Source: Glandiceps talaboti (Eukaryota > Hemichordata > Enteropneusta > Spengelidae). Taken from it: a DNA stretch of 64,000 nucleotides. Both the position numbers and the translations under genes were made by a program. The notes under the pieces were generated by a model, which made no database searches, was not told the DNA's origin, and saw only the letters and a program-made list of their open reading frames with translations. Positions 13,917 to 27,305 of the stretch are shown here, one piece after another. The DNA is taken from positions 18,008,484-18,072,483 of the forward strand of contig NC_135550.1 in the NCBI RefSeq assembly GCF_964340395.1, given 5' to 3'. The stretch's first letter is position 1; every line of letters begins with the position of its first letter.

Positions 13917-14700
13917 TAGGCCTACCCAGTCACCTCTGTTGTACCCTACCCAGTCAACTCTGTTGTACCCTACCCAGTCAACTCTGTTGTACCCTACCCA
14001 GTCAACTCTTCTACCCTACCCAGTCAACTCTTCTACCCTACCCAGTCAACTCTATTGTACCCTACCCAGTCAACTCTGTTGTACCCAACCCAGTCAACTC
14101 TTATACCCTACCTAGTCACCTCTGTTGTACCCAACCCAGTCACCTCTGTTGTACCCAACCCAGTCAACTCTGTTGTACCCTACCCAGTCAACTCTTCTAC
14201 CCTACCCAGTCAACTCTTCTACCCTACCCAGTCAACTCTATTGTACCCTACCCAGTCAACTCTGTTGTACCCAACCCAGTCAACTCTTATACCCTACCTA
14301 GTCACCTCTGTTGTACCCAACCCAGTCACCTCTGTTGTACCCAACCCAGTCAACTCTTATACCCTACCCAGTCAACTCTTATATCCTACCTACCCAATCA
14401 ACTCTGTTCTACCCTACCCAGTTAACTCTGCTGTACCACATCATCAACTCTGTTGTACCCTACCCAGTCAACTCTGTTGCACCCTACCCAGCCAACTCTG
14501 CTGTACCCCTACCCAGTCAACTCTTGTACCCTACCCAGTCAGCTCTGTTGTACCACATCATCAACTCTGTTGTACCCTACCCAGTCAACTCTGTTGTATC
14601 CTACCCAGTCAACTCTGCTGTACCCACCCCATTCAACTCTATTGCAACCCACCCAGTCAACTATTGTTCCCCTCCTACCCAGTCAACTCTGTTGCGCTGT
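13917..14700. repeat. 24-bp pyrimidine-rich minisatellite (about 33 copies)
   Basis: Units of 21-24 bp around taccctacccagtcaactct with gttg or ctt at the end. The strand is pyrimidine-rich and almost stop-free, so overlapping open frames of 171-216 codons appear in all three forward frames (YPTQSTLL-type repeats); equal openness in all frames argues against coding. A block of about 187 bp starting at 14049 is repeated at 14236 (higher-order repeat). The right end (14,380-14,690) is more diverged. Confidence 0.95.
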
Positions 14701-15569
14701 GTTGATAAAGTGATTGTTAGTGGCTACACTCTGTTGCAAAATTGGTATCATATTGAAAACTGGACCCAGTGTTCTTCAGGTTTACTTTGGAATTTGTTTG
14801 TTGTAAATAATATTTACCTTGTGATGATGACTTACCAAACTATCTCATCTCCAAAGAAAACAGTAAAACTAACAAAACTAGGTTTAGGTACTGTTTCACC
14901 AATGTGATGATCATTTAAACAGCAAATAATGATTTGGTTTTGGAATTGCATATCAAAAAAATATTTAGAGACTTATTTGTCATGGTCTTAGTATCTCAAA
15001 CTGTCCAAACCATGGGTAGCTTGGAATAGTAGACCATGACAAGTCTATAGGTGAGAGAATCAAGTGTTATGTCAGTCCATCTACACATAAATTTATCAGT
15101 CAATACAGTATCACAGGCTATGTATTAAATAAGTGTAGTGGAGTGCCAGATTCAGTCAGTGGACAGGCTAACTGTAACTGTAATGGTTGCCGTTATATGA
15201 ATTTAGAAGGGTGGTTACTGCTAATTATAGATTTCTATAAAAATATATGCCAGATTTTTATGATCAAAACAACTGGTATATAAAGTGTAATTTGAGAAGT
15301 ACAAAACCAACCAGACCTGTTAGTGTATCCATTAATTAAAGAGCCTGGCCCTTTGTATTCATACATGTACTAGGGGGATTACTGCACTTTGATATTCATG
15401 CCAAAGGTATTATGTAATAACATTATGAGGATACATAACATACAACTTGATATCATACATGTAGTACCCTAAATTGTATCTTGAGACATCATACTTTATA
15501 TAATTAATAAACATAATCCAAATCTTGTCATTGGTGATTTTAGGACCACTGTATAACTACCACCTCCCT

Positions 15570-15650
15570 CCTACCACACACACACACACACACACACTGA
15601 CAGACAGACAGATGGATGGATGGATGGACAGACACAGATAGATTAATAGT
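15570..15650. repeat. (CA)n / (GACA)n / (GATG)n cluster
   Basis: Short CA run followed by cagacaga and gatggatggatgg tracts. Simple sequence only. Confidence 0.9.
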
Positions 15651-16303
15651 CCTGTATTTGGATAGTTGTACATGTATGACATATACATTGCCTGAATTGA
15701 TCAAGATCAGACATTCCCTGCAGAAACGTAAGACCTTGAGAACGTAAACACACACATAGCAGTTCTATACCCATCCATTACCATAGAAAAGTTGATTGAC
15801 CAATAAATTATCGGTGTAGCACTTTGCTTGTTTGTTCGTTTTTGCTGGATGCTTCATTGCAAACACAGGAAATGACCAATCAATGAATGTAATTATATTG
15901 ATGTAATGATAAATTGTCTCAAAGTGATTTCAGAGATGTTGTTTAGCGAGAACTTTTTGTGATAATATCTACAATGTATCAGTTTACTGTGGATTAGGAT
16001 TCGTGTACTTATTTTTGTGATATTTTGATTTTTCATTTGGTCGTTTTTTATGCTTTGACATGTACGATTGATTACATGTATATAAATCTTTTCGTAAATT
16101 GTATGCCTCGGGTGGGTTTTTTCTTCAGGATAAAACTTTGAATGTAAATATTTTGACCTGAAGTAGAGAAGTCTACATGTCTGTCTGTATAGCATTCATC
16201 GTTTTATAACTTATTAGCCTGGGGTATAAAGTCGTGTCTGTGAAAACATGATTGATAGGACTTTTACAACTTGTGTTTATGTTATATTACACGTAGTCTC
16301 TAT

Positions 16304-16340
<37 letters not shown>

Positions 16341-16460
16341 CTACATACATACTGTACGTATGTACATATATACTTACGTATAATGTATGTAATAATGTAT
16401 ATATGTATGTATATGTGTGTATGTATGTATGTATGTATGTATGTATGTATGTACAAATGT
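16304..16460. repeat. (TG)n and (TATG)n cluster
   Basis: TG run at 16305-16339 and TATG run at 16405-16450 separated by TA-rich sequence. Confidence 0.93.
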
Positions 16461-18044
16461 ATGTATGTGTATGTGTGGGTCACACTTGTCTCATTGTCTT
16501 TGTTTCTGTACTATTTATCTGTCTGTCATTCCAAAAGAAGATTTGCTTATCTGTATTGCAACAAGTATGTTCACTGTGGCAATTGGTGTAACAATGCGTT
16601 AACAGCCACTTTAATAGCAATATTCTCATCAAACTTGATATAAAGATGAGATCTCATACCACACTCATTCAACATTTATTAGAGGATGGGGTGGGAGGTA
16701 TTTGTGAATACTATTACTAGTCTGTATAATGCAGAGGTTAGTTGATAGGCTGTAACCTTGGTCAGAGCAAAATATTTGCACCATTCAACAAATCAAACCT
16801 ATTTTTTTACAATTGTGTGTATGATGCAAAACCAATGACTTAGAATCCAGTTGTGCAACAACTTTTGGCTCTTGCTTTTCCTCTACACTTGGAATTTCAT
16901 TAATGACCTTTGCTTTAATTAATGAAACTGTGGTCAGGAAACAAGCACAAATTCTTGTAGGTGTTTAATTCAGCTTCCCACTCAGTGTGATGACATCATT
17001 AGCATCACCATGTGACCAGAACTATAATGTGCAGGGTTGAGCTGTACCGGTATGATATAAACATGATTTACCATATTCAACACCATTGCAAGAAATTGTA
17101 TTCTAATTTTAGGTTTGAATATATGACCATTAAAGCGAAATTATAGTGAAATGCCAGGCATATTGGAAAGGGAAGAACAAAAAATCACCACACAACTGGA
17201 TTATAAATGTACAAAACCAAGGGCATGCAGATGTTGCATCTCCATTCAAGTCCAAATAATTACCTGTTCATTTAGTACCTACATGTACAAACTGTTGCAA
17301 TCCTATTCACTGAATTAAAGCTTTCGTACAAAAAAGAAAATTAAAGAAGACAGATTTTCCACTAACATTTAATACAAACAAGTACATACTGTACAATTTT
17401 AAGGGGATTTACTTTAAAAATAGAGGATTATATGGTGGAAAAGATAACAGCTGTTTTAAATAATGTGAAATGTTGGTAACATATTGGACATGTACATGTA
17501 TATGTGACGGTCTATATCTTAATCATAGTCTAGTATGATCTTTCTGCTCTAAATACAACCTTCCACTGCACTGTCTACAGTGTGTATTTGACAAACTGCC
17601 AGCTTACTATAGAAGCAATAGGAATCCTGATTTGTAAATGTCATTTGCCAGTGATTACTTTTGTTGATGTGCATGCATATTATAGGTATTTGCACTGCAG
17701 TGCAACACCAAAAACATGCAAATGAGCACACATTGTACATGTATATCATTAATACCAGTGTGGGTACTCATGGTTATGGTGTTTTCTGCTGCACTTTTAC
17801 TGACTTTAGTCATTGAAATACATGTATAACCACAGAGAACCCTACAAGTACTCAATGCACGCAGGTGCACCACCCAGGCACTCGTACATGACAGGGTTGT
17901 GTCATATTCTGCAATGTTTGAATTATGAAAACAGTTAAGATCCCTTTTACATTTGTGAAACAGTGTTCCTACAATGTAGTGAACATCACTGGTACGAAAT
18001 CAGTCTTGAGTCATTTGAATTCAACTTTAATATCTTCAGTATGT

Positions 18045-18815
18045 CTTACCCCCTGAAAGAAAGGGGCTAATACAGTGGGCAATCTGGCCATCTGTCCATC
18101 CATCCATCTGTTCATCCTTATTTAATACATCATTTCAATGACATGCAGTATCCAATATAGTTCAAACCTGGCACAAAGGTGATATATATATATATATGTA
18201 TAATTACACATCCTTTTGTTTTACAACATATGCAAATTTGACTGAATGGTGGCCATATTTGTTGTTTAAAATTGGTATTTAAATCACAACTCAGAAAAAT
18301 TAATACATAGAGACCCCATTCAAGTGTCTACTTCCCATATTATTAGGTGCAAACTTCTGAGACATTTGTGTTTGACCTTGACCATCAGGGTCAATTATTA
18401 AAATGAAGCCATTTCTTGCATATCAGACACCTTGCTGTATTTATTGCTACCGACTTCTTATAAATGATCTTTGTAGGTAATCCAGATGAAGGTCCATATA
18501 CACAAGCATTACTTTTGGTCCTCATATAACTTTTTACTGAATGGCGACCATATTTGTAGTTAAAAGTAAAAATACATAGCAACTCTATTCAAGTGTCTAC
18601 CCCATACTATCAGATGCATACATGTATTATAAAGATCAAGCTATATCTTGCATATTGCAGACATTTTGTGGTATTCAATGTGACCACTTTTATTGTTAGT
18701 CTGGGGCATATTAAATGAAAAACAAGGGAAATATACACATGCAATTATTTCATTCATTTGTATTTAGCATTTGAGGGGGGCGAGTCTGCAGCGAAGACTT
18801 GTTCTAGTTAAAACA
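18045..18815. repeat. Dispersed repeat family, longest copy
   Basis: Begins ccctgaaagaaaggggctaa followed by tacagtgggcaatctggcc and (ccat)n-type sequence. It then has atgcagtatccaatatagtt, caaacctggcacaaaggtga, tgaccttgaccatcagggtc, and ends gcgagtctgcagcgaagact, tgttctagtt. About 770 bp, no coding. The same blocks recur at 22.5 and 26.5 kb. Probably a non-autonomous element of a type common in marine invertebrates. Confidence 0.65.
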
Positions 18816-21803
18816 CAATATCTATAATTGATCATGATACTCCGGTGTTATTATTATGGCAATATTGTTGTCTTTGATGGATTATATGCCTTAGTACTTA
18901 CAATGGTATTTTGCTTTCTGTGAAAAAGAATGATTTATTTCAACAATATTTCATTGTCAGTCAAAGACTGAATGCAGTCCGTAAACACACAAAATGCCTG
19001 TCTGTATCATTACACCAGTTGGAAAAGTCTACCTATCCCAGTCAGTCAATCCATATGCCACATAATGATCCATCATGGTAACCAGGAATACTGTTTCATA
19101 TTACCACTCAAATTTCATGTACCTCTCATATTTCAAAGGAACACAAGATGGCGATACATATTTAAAAAGTATACACAAGAGGCCTTACATGTTATATATG
19201 AAAAAAGGCATTGTTGGGGGTTTTTAAGAAAAAAAATTGACATCGGTTTTCTTTTTGTTAACTTTGAATCTTGATTGATTCAGTCTATTAAGATAGAAAA
19301 ATTAAAAGTGAAATTACAATGTACAATATGAAAAACATAGAAAGAAATCATGAAGTGATGAAAACGTAATGTCAACCTCGTTTGTATTACCCTTTCAACA
19401 TTCAGTGTATACACACCTATCATGTAAGAATACATTTTAGGTGTGTGGGTGTTATGCAATTCATGATTTCATACCGAGCTTCAGAAAGCAGCCCTCAAAT
19501 CTGCTGTATGATCTTAAACTCGCATAAAAGTAAATTGAATAAATGTAGGAAACCCTGAGGGAACAATGTTGACATCATTCAATGAATTTTATACCAGTAT
19601 ATGCTCACCTTTTACTGCGTAATATAGTCGTGTGTGGGTGGTATTTTCTATTACACTGTAATGTTTGGGTTCTAAAAATAGCATGAAATAGAGAGAGTGG
19701 GGATTTTTTTCTGTTTCCGCTGTCACTACCAATTACTAGTTTGTGAATCACATTAATTGATGGAAGTGTTACAATAGTCATTGGCAATAATTCAAACTTC
19801 GACAAGTTTTATGAAAAGCTATTCTTTACAGAGTACTGTTGTGTGGATGGACGTCATCTTAGTATGTGTTAGTTGTTGTCATTATTGAGTATTACAAATG
19901 TGTTTTATATATTCAAGTACTAAATTTTCTACTTGTATTAGTTTTCATAATTGTTAAAAAGATGTTGTCAATGATGGAATAATCTGTTCATGACAGACCA
20001 GTCACCATAGAAGTATGTAGCTGACAAAACAACCTCACTATTTGTAAAACCAACAAGTACATGTAGCTGTAAAATTTGCCGATTTTTGTTATATTTTGTG
20101 TTTTTCAAAACTCATTACATGTTTATGTTCATAGTTCAGTCCTGAAGATCAGTTGAATTTACCATTGATGACGCTGGTACACTGGCTACATGGACAGTAA
20201 CAATACATATGGATTATAAAGCTTACAGATGTAGCTTTTGTTTTGAATGAGTACTTTGCATAATTAATTATTTCTTGGTAATTAGGCAATATCTTAAGAA
20301 TACAGTCTCACCCAACAGACATATTGATGGTAACAAAGGATATAGGAACAATAATCCTTACAGAAGGCATTTCAGTTTAATGTGGTGTATTTTATTTCAC
20401 AGTGTTGGTCCTATGACCATGTTGTACATGTAGTATCGTTGTAAAATTTTGACAAGAATGTCTATGGTCAGAACATGATTAGAAGTCTAGCTAAGGTAGT
20501 AAAATTAGTAGAATAAAGTATATGGCTATTGACCTTTAACCTTTTAAAGCTATAATTTGCTCTTTTCCTTATTCGGTCAGATATACCACATGTATTTAAA
20601 TCATTTTGGTCACTAACTGGTTTAGCTACTGTACATGAATAGTGAACTTAAGTACATGATTATTTGGTGTCCCTACCATTCCCACATTTTATCACCCCAT
20701 CCAATAAGTGACACATAATGTGTGTTATTAGAGTTACAGAATCTTTGTGCCAAGATGACCCTAGATGACCATTCGACCCCCAGGACAATCCAGCACAGCA
20801 TGAGTTATTTGTTATTGTTTTGTTTGTTTTTTGACAGGAAGTGTTATTAACATGTCTGGCCAAGAGGTCAAAGTTCAAAATGACGGGGCTACAGACAGAT
20901 CATATATGGTCATTCACATGGCAGACTACACTTTATTTTAGTTGTAGCTCCAGTCCTGAGATTGAGAAGGGGAATGTCTTGTAAACATAATAGTTATGAA
21001 TATGTATAGGTTCCGCAGAAATAGTCTGAAAGATGCAGTCATTGGTCCACCTATGTAACCACTCACTACCCATAAAGTAGAAGCAAGGACTGGATATTTC
21101 AGGCTATCACAAAAATGATTTGAATTATATGTAATCTAAGGAGTGATGGTGATTGAATTTTTTCTCCCAAACAGTTTCTTCCTGTGGAATATTTCCTTGG
21201 CTTTAGACATTTTTAGATTTGATAGACATTTCTCTTTCCCTCTTCATAATTGACTCATTTGTTGTTTTTTCTATGTTCACATTAATTTTTCGTATGCATC
21301 TGATATGCATCTAGGTACTTTAGTTTGTATTTTTTTATTTCTATTGCCAAAATGTTGATGACAATTAATGTTGATGACAATTTGTATGTGAGCAGCCAGT
21401 AACTTACATTTGTACTTCTGTCAAGCTCTGAATGTGCCAATCCCAGAATTATGACAAATGTAAATAATGAACAAATGTCATCATATTCAGACAAGTATTG
21501 TTCACATTTGATCCCAAAGTGTAGAAAAAATAAATGGATTGATATATAATCCAGTGAAATCTGAATTTTATGTAATGATGTTACACTATGAGTCCGCAGA
21601 TTACAAATACTCACCTGTGGCTCACATTTGAATTAGTCCACAAAATCGTATTCGGAGCATTATGACATACAATTTATATTTATTTCATGTGATTTATACA
21701 GTAAGTGTACAAGAATAGGACAATTCACATTTGAATTATATTTTTGACAGTTTTGAATTACCTGTTGCTCTAAACATTAGATGAAGATTTCAGAGCGAAT
21801 TTC

Positions 21804-21875
21804 ACCAGCCTCCTCTCATAGGGGTTGGCCGATGTGTGAGGGCGCCCCGTCACTGCGCACCTTACAGACTAAGCG
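21804..21875 (+). repeat. Dispersed GC-rich repeat, copy 1
   Basis: Contains ggccgatgtgtgagggcgcc then ccgtcac, preceded by a ttcaccagcctcctctca segment. It stands out from AT-rich surroundings. The same sequence occurs at 57858-57935. Confidence 0.7.
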
Positions 21876-22479
21876 AATGCATGTATGATCTTAAAATTGG
21901 GGGAATGTTTTTTAGTGGTTAATCATAAAATGTCATGGGAGACATTCAAGTAAAATATCCATATACTTACAAAATGAGATCAAAATAGCACATTACCGTA
22001 ATAGGATTACTGCCCAAATTAGGGAAACTAGAAAACAATATCTTCACACTTTCTTTATCATCTCCCCTGAGATTTCACAGTTAATACCATGATTAATATG
22101 TGAAGTGGACATTTGAAATGAACAATAACTGTCGCAGAATGGCTGCTCTGAGTGATATATTGTACAACTATCTTGTATAGATCAGGGTGCTAATTCCTTA
22201 TGATTTGTGCTGTATGTAGTATACTTCTAAAGGTAATATATATTACTATTAGGTGGAGAAAATCTGTCACTGACTTTCATGTGAAATGTATCCCAGTAAT
22301 GATTTTATTTTGTAACTGAAATGAGATGTAATACATACTGAGAGACCCAAATAAATTGACATCTACATTTAGCTGAAAATGCATAATTTGATACTGTAAC
22401 ACTAACAGTATATTATATTAAATGTATATCATTCATAATTTATATCATACAAGTTACCAACTTAGGATTATATCACATC

Positions 22480-22690
22480 ACTTGCTATTCTAAGCGAAGC
22501 GATGACTTGTTAACTCGCAGTAGGTATATAACTGGAACTTTTCAGTTCCCGAAAGGGGACTATTACAATGGGTCTATCCGTGTGTGCATCTGTCCATCAG
22601 TAATACATAATTTCCCAGACAAGCAGTATCCAATTTCTTTCAAACCTGGCACAAAGATGATGTATATATGAAGGGGACCTTGTTTTTCTA
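22480..22690. repeat. Dispersed repeat family, partial copy
   Basis: Contains cccgaaaggggactattaca, gggtctatccgtgtgtgcat, agcagtatccaatttctttc and aaacctggcacaaagatgat, matching the left part of the 18-kb copy. The left flank gcgaagcgatgacttgtt resembles its right terminus, so a second element may end here head-to-tail. Confidence 0.6.
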
Positions 22691-22718
22691 ATTTTTGTCA
22701 TATTTGACGTACATATGC

Positions 22719-22815
22719 ATGTGTGTGTGTGTGTGTGTGTATGTGTGTATACATGTATGTATGTGTATGTGTAAATACATGTATGTATGTATGTATGTAT
22801 GTGTATATATGTACA

Positions 22816-22846
<31 letters not shown>

Positions 22847-22905
22847 ATGTATGTATGTATGTATGTATGTATGTATGTATGTATGTATGTATGTATGTAT
22901 GTATG
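22719..22905. repeat. (TG)n and (TATG)n cluster
   Basis: TG run, mixed TATG/TG, then about 18 consecutive TATG repeats to 22905. Open frames on both strands are artefacts. Confidence 0.95.
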
Positions 22906-25900
22906 CCTATATCCATCCAACAGATTTATTTTGTTAAAAAAATTGAGTGATCTGTACATGTACCTCTTTCACTTATGTTTACTCATGGACAACAAGCCAG
23001 TGTACACAGTACAATGGCATTAATAACTAGTTGAGTGAGAAATCAGAATGATTGAAGCATAAGGTGCTTCATATATAAAGGTTATGTATTTTTCAACCAG
23101 TAAATATAAAAAATCAAGGAGTAGTTACATCTATTACTGTTGCTATTCCATGCATGGTTATTCATCAGTGATTGTACTGTGTTTGGTATTATCATTTGAC
23201 TGGGAAATGAGGGGAGGGCAAATGCAACATGAGAGAAAGATTTAATGAGACATCGTGTGTCCCTTCGGGCAGTTCATATTATGCCTGTATTTAGAATACT
23301 GGTCAGGCTCATTGAATTAGATGTGCTGGCTATCTAGTTACCCCACCTAGAGATATACATGTAAGTTCTCCCAACTGTGCTTCTATCAAAACAAAACAGG
23401 GAAAGGAAAAAAGTGAACAGAAATTTTAAACCGCTAACATATGGTTATCACAAAAGTTAGCTTGTAAATGCACTGACATGGTTTCTGGCCATGCTTGTCA
23501 ACATAACGTGGATAAATTACAATGTATAAAGAATTGTATGGAAATTGGCATTTATGAGGATTTTTAAAACCACAATGAAATCTACGTCGGTTTTTGCCAC
23601 CTTAAATCTTCAAAATTAGGCATACTATAGGAGATGCTTTTTGTCCATTGTTACAGGTGGCGTAAGAAAAGGCTAATCAAAATATGCAATTGAATTTGAA
23701 TTTCTTCCATTTAAACTGAAATTTTATCCACTCTGATGGATAAACTATCCCAGAGACTGGGTTGTCTGGCTAGACATAGTGGCATATCTGTGCCTCTGGT
23801 GAATGATATCAACAAGGCAGAGAGCCAAGTCTCTGGACTAGGGGGATAAGCTATAATAATAAACTATGACAAAGAAGCAAATGTAAATATTGTTCCACTA
23901 TACATATGATCATTTGCATGTAACTCTTTTGATAAATAACAATTATATCATAGTCAGAAAGATCTGTGTTGCTGTAGTGGTGCCACTGCATATATGTAAT
24001 GAGACACGTGATGTGATGGTTGAAACAGGAGGATTTGAAATATCTATAAATTTACCTTTTGACCACTGCAAATTCTGGTTATATATTACCAATGAATCTT
24101 GGCTCAGAGATCTCTTTAGATACAGTGTAGAGTTGTATGTGTTACCATGGTTTCTTTAAAAATAGGAATTAATTTCCCAAACCTATATATTCTCTTATTA
24201 TGCAAATGTCCCACACTAGCTTTCCTTTCCTGAGAAAACACTGGAAGATGTCCTCCTAGAATGTTAAAACATCTAGAATAGTTCACATTTCTGTTTGACC
24301 TTAACAAATTAATCTCCACCATAGTAAAATATTCAGATACACACATGGGAATGCCTATTGGGCTTTGACAGGTCAAATAAGACGTAAGATTAATGGAAAA
24401 TTTGTAAATTGCAATATCAAATTCATAATCAGTTCTGGTGACTAACACCGATCCATTCCAGTAATATGTTTGAAGTCATGCAATAAGCAACATTTTGCTA
24501 AAAACGTGCTGAACAGGGTTAAGAAGTGATGGATGATAGGCAAAACTGTCACATGCTTGATTAATGTTAAAATTGATAAAAGACAAATTCCTGGTGTCTG
24601 CATCTTAACCAAAGTAGACAAGTGTGACCCCTATATCCAAAAACCATTTATGACTGTCTTGACTACATATGTTCAGTAACCCATAGATTTTGATGCAATG
24701 TTTCCATGTACTTTGCAATGTGTTTCTCATCACACCTGGGTGTTATTTCAGGTCTGTTGTATAATTTGCAGACACTTCTATTGGCCATGTAGTGGTCAAT
24801 ATTTAAATATTAAGGAATGTGGTCATTTACCACCTGTCAAGAGGTACATGTCTTTTAAATGACAGGAAATGCATATCCTGTCTTTATGTACTTTTAGGGG
24901 TTCACACTGGACTAGCCTGTTGACCCTGAGGTGACTCTAATCTTAAGCCAATGTGACAAAACAAATGTGAAACATTAAGTTGACCATCAGTTGTGTTAAG
25001 ATAGAGCAGGTGCAGGAGGATAGTGTAGGACTGACATCAATTGAAACAGAAAGTTACAATTAATTACGTCAGTGGTTTCTAGTTTCCTAGCTAAGGGTTC
25101 GAAAGGATAGTGAACCTTGTCAACGTTGAGGTTACTGCTAAATGATTGGAACAAATAGAGGCTATGCTTCTTATACTAGGATGATTTTGGTCTGTGATTT
25201 ATATGGACACTGAGTCAAATACAAAATACAATGTGGATGGGACCCAAAATCCAGTTTATCAATTTTACGACTTAATACAAGTTACATTGTCTATGTTGCC
25301 TGAGAGTCGAAACTCACATTTGTAGTCTCAACATAGGAGTTGTTTCAATGTGTATAAAATAAACATGTCACATTTTCATATCATGTATAATTCTTGTTTG
25401 ACATTCTGTCAAATTGTACCATTTATTGATGTTTTTGGAAATGGTCATTAATCGGTCTGAGTTTTTCAAAGCTTTTTACCAGGTTTTGCCATCAAAGTGA
25501 TCAATCAAAAATATGGAGAGGGGTGTGAATCATACATTGACCAACCCAAGCACCTTTATGAGAGTTTCACACGCAATACGTAAATATGCAGTTTGTGTTT
25601 GTAATGATAATTTCAGTGGTAGATATTGCAGAATTTACCTGGGGCATACCTTCAAGTTCATTATCATAATGTCAGTTAGGATTTACATAATATGCATATT
25701 TCAAGTTACATTTGCATAAGTTTTGTGTTTCTTGTTACACAAGATAAACATAAGCTGTATTTCTCTTCTTGCATTTAGATTAATTAAACTGGATGATTTG
25801 TATGTGGTATACATTTCCTGTTAGAGTTTAGGTTAAATTCTGTAATTACATGTACTACCATACATGTGTCTCATCACAGTTCAGGTCAGCCTGTCCTGAA

Positions 25901-26439
25901 TTCTTCACAGTAAACACATCTTACAAGATGTTTTGAGTACGGAAGTGTGTGTTAATGATTTCCTGAAGACATATACTAGCTCATGATAAAAACAACATGC
26001 ATAGGTTCTCATGCAGAATTAATTCTCCTTTGAATCAAGGCCATCATTTTTAAAACCTAGATACTGGAGATGATGTAGACTATGTGGTATCAATGATTAT
26101 GAGCAGTCAGCCCTTTCCAACTGAACCGAAACATTATTTCCATTACAAGAAACACAGAAACAGATGAATCATCCATTCCAACATTCCATCCTGTCTCTAA
26201 GCACCTAGCTGGGAGAAATCTGGACCACCTTTTATTGATGCTCACAATATCAGCATTCAACATGTTCTATACTCCCTCAATATGTAGTGATTTGACATCG
26301 ACTACAGCCCTACAAGAGTCCGATAAACCACCTGTCACTTCTTATGCCCGTACCAGTATTTTAATTTTGGCCTGTACATATGAAATAGTTATTTCTGGCA
26401 TATGTGTCGTTTACTATGAGGGCATTATGAGTCATCAAA

Positions 26440-27110
26440 CCACTTTAAGGGGAATATCAAAAAAATTGGATATGAAATTATGTATGATCTTTCAAATGTC
26501 TATCCCCAAACAGTGTATTGTCAGATGTAAGCTTCAATTTAAAACTTTGACCATGGCCTTGATCATCAGGGTCAATTATCAAAATCAAGCTATTACTTGC
26601 ATATGGCAGACACTTTGTGTCATTTATGTGTGACCAATATTTTATAGGCACAGATGATAAAGAACATGGGAAATGCACACATACATTAATTCTGCTGCTT
26701 ATATAATTTATTTTTTTGATTGAATGACAGCCATATTTTGTGTAAAAATCAATGATTTGTACTACAGCTCCTTTCAAATGTTGTAAAAAAGGTGATAGAG
26801 AACATAGGAAATGCGTCATGGTATCATGTTGCTGCTTAGTCTCGCTTCTTACTGAATCATGGCCATATGTCACATGGTGGAAAATTAAGCCACCATTTGT
26901 TCAATATTTCAACAACAAAAAACCAAAAACCCCAGGTATTTAATTCAAATATCTCTCCATATATCAGGTGTGACCTTTCATTAGTATTTGAATACTTGAC
27001 CATGACCTTTACCTTTGAGTCAACATTTCTAGTCACCGAAGTAAAGTATTTGAGGGGTATTGTTTGTTATTTTGACTTTAGACATCCATCCCCCTGTGTC
27101 ATTCTTTCCT
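26440..27110. repeat. Dispersed repeat family, diverged copy
   Basis: Shares ttgatcatcagggtcaatta, tcttgcatat-like and gacactttgtgt segments, a gataaagaacatgggaaatg block and tgaatgacagccatatt with the middle of the 18-kb copy; parts occur twice (26.64-26.73 and 26.79-26.88). Open frames here (26235-26633, 26478-26873) are not supported as genes. Confidence 0.55.
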
Positions 27111-27171
27111 TCATCTCCTGATGATATTCTGGGTTTGGTGACACTCACGAGGCGTTGAGTGCGAGGTGTTC

Positions 27172-27305
27172 TACTTGTAGGTATTCACCCATGAGGTGAA
27201 ATTTGCATATATGGCATGAAAATAATGACCAGGATGGTGTGAATTAAGTCATTATTTGCAGTATATGTGCAAATTTCACCTCCTGGGTGTATAGCTACAA
27301 CTTGT
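27172..27305. repeat. Fold-back hairpin, arms of about 55 bp, loop 18 bp
   Basis: The left arm (to 27229) contains tcacccatgaggtgaaattt then gcatatat and aataatgac. The right arm (27248-27305) is its inverted copy: gtcattattt, atatgtgcaaatttcacctc, ctgggtgtatagctacaa. About 85 percent of bases pair. Either a small MITE or a long hairpin precursor. Non-coding. Confidence 0.8.

Noticed and set aside
13891-14907. Open frames of 171, 198 and 216 codons with YPTQSTLL repeats
   Set aside because: All three frames of the same strand are open across the minisatellite, typical of stop-free simple composition, not of coding selection.
23890-24448. Open frames of 89 (+) and 110 (-) codons
   Set aside because: Overlapping on opposite strands, no family resemblance and no flanking exon signals.
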